DNA of 5,209 nucleotides, from contig JAFAEA010000100.1 of the NCBI GenBank assembly GCA_023424355.1, forward strand, positions 1 through 5,209. Direction: 5' to 3'. Below are positions 5,026-5,209 of the stretch, piece after piece. The notes under the pieces are model-generated. The model saw nothing but the letters and a program-made list of their open reading frames with translations, was not told the DNA's origin and searched no databases. Origin of the DNA: Chloroflexota bacterium (lineage in GTDB: Bacteria; Chloroflexota; Chloroflexia; Thermomicrobiales; UBA6265). Position 1 is the first letter of the stretch. Each line of letters starts with the position of its first letter. The position numbers were made by a program, and so were the translations under genes.

Positions 5026-5209
5026 ATGCCAAACCGCGAGAACATCTACAACGATATCTCCACCGAACGCGATTCGCAGGATGCGAAGTGGGGGAGTCAG
5101 TTCCACTCCATGCCGGTGTGGAGCGCCATCCTCACCGAGGAGTGCGGCGAGGTCGCCGAGGCTGCCCTTCAAGTGCATTTCCATGGCGAATCCGATTACC
5201 TGGCGCACC
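5026..5209 (+). CDS. MazG-like nucleotide pyrophosphohydrolase, N-terminal part
   Basis: The frame from ATG 5026 is open to the window edge and gives 61 residues starting MPNRENIYNDISTERDSQD. It contains KWGSQFH (21-27) followed by AILTEECGEVAEAAL (34-48). This resembles the 'E...QD.KWG.Q.H ... ILTEE.GEVA.A.L' N-terminus of small MazG-like all-alpha NTP pyrophosphohydrolases, common in actinobacteria and phages. The acidic cluster E38, E39, E42 and E45 would supply the first metal-binding half (ExxE) of the site. The second half (ExxD) would lie beyond the window and cannot be checked. Such enzymes hydrolyse (d)NTPs to monophosphates and pyrophosphate, cleaning nucleotide pools; the substrate here is unknown. 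It begins directly after the Y-shaped repeat, in the same direction as pnp. A long frame on the opposite strand (5208-4816) is judged a shadow because it crosses both palindromic repeats. Confidence 0.65.
   Translation, partial: MPNRENIYNDISTERDSQDAKWGSQFHSMPVWSAILTEECGEVAEAALQVHFHGESDYLAH

Noticed and set aside
4816..5208. A 130-residue open frame on the minus strand after pnp
   Set aside because: It reads through both palindromic elements and is opposite the MazG-like gene, whose motifs are recognisable; no ribosome site or family features were seen.

Overview
The window is a piece of a bacterial chromosome of fairly high G+C with ordinary housekeeping genes. It holds four complete protein genes and two genes cut by the window edges. 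It also has an unusually dense set of nested inverted repeats between genes. The taxon is an inference. The rpsO-pnp pair, a SEDS protein with the extended N-terminus familiar from Chloroflexota and Actinobacteria, and GTAG...CTAC palindromic repeats together suggest Chloroflexota or a related deep-branching Terrabacteria lineage. No single feature proves this.

Layout, left to right. Positions 1-1273 carry a minus-strand pair: mtnP (5'-methylthioadenosine phosphorylase, methionine/polyamine salvage), then after 2 bases the start of a FtsW/RodA-type (SEDS) cell-wall polymerase that runs off the left edge. The 104-base divergent spacer at 1274-1377 contains two small palindromes. Positions 1378-1740 encode a DUF1801 protein on the plus strand. 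An extended -10 promoter and a structured leader (1780-1873) precede rpsO (ribosomal protein S15, 1874-2143), which ends in a clear intrinsic terminator (2219-2252). A 383-base spacer then carries a large nested palindromic element (2275-2446) that would form the pnp leader. pnp (polynucleotide phosphorylase, 2527-4809) is complete and has an Arg/Gly-rich tail. The 216 bases after pnp are largely filled by two more palindromic elements (4830-4926 and 4953-5009). The second ends four bases before the ribosome binding site of a MazG-like nucleotide pyrophosphohydrolase gene that runs off the right edge at 5209.

How the genes relate: rpsO-pnp is a classic conserved bacterial pair joining ribosome assembly and RNA turnover. 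A terminator after rpsO and a folded pnp leader match the logic of post-transcriptional control of pnp known in E. coli. mtnP, DUF1801 and the MazG-like gene have no obvious functional tie to that pair.

No mobile-element gene, CRISPR array, tRNA or rRNA was seen, and I see no convincing new multi-gene system. The most interesting material is the intergenic repeats. Three loci share GTAG...CTAC ends around multi-hairpin cores. In one of them, two mutually inverted hairpins differ mostly by paired substitutions that keep the stem, which points to selection on folded structure.
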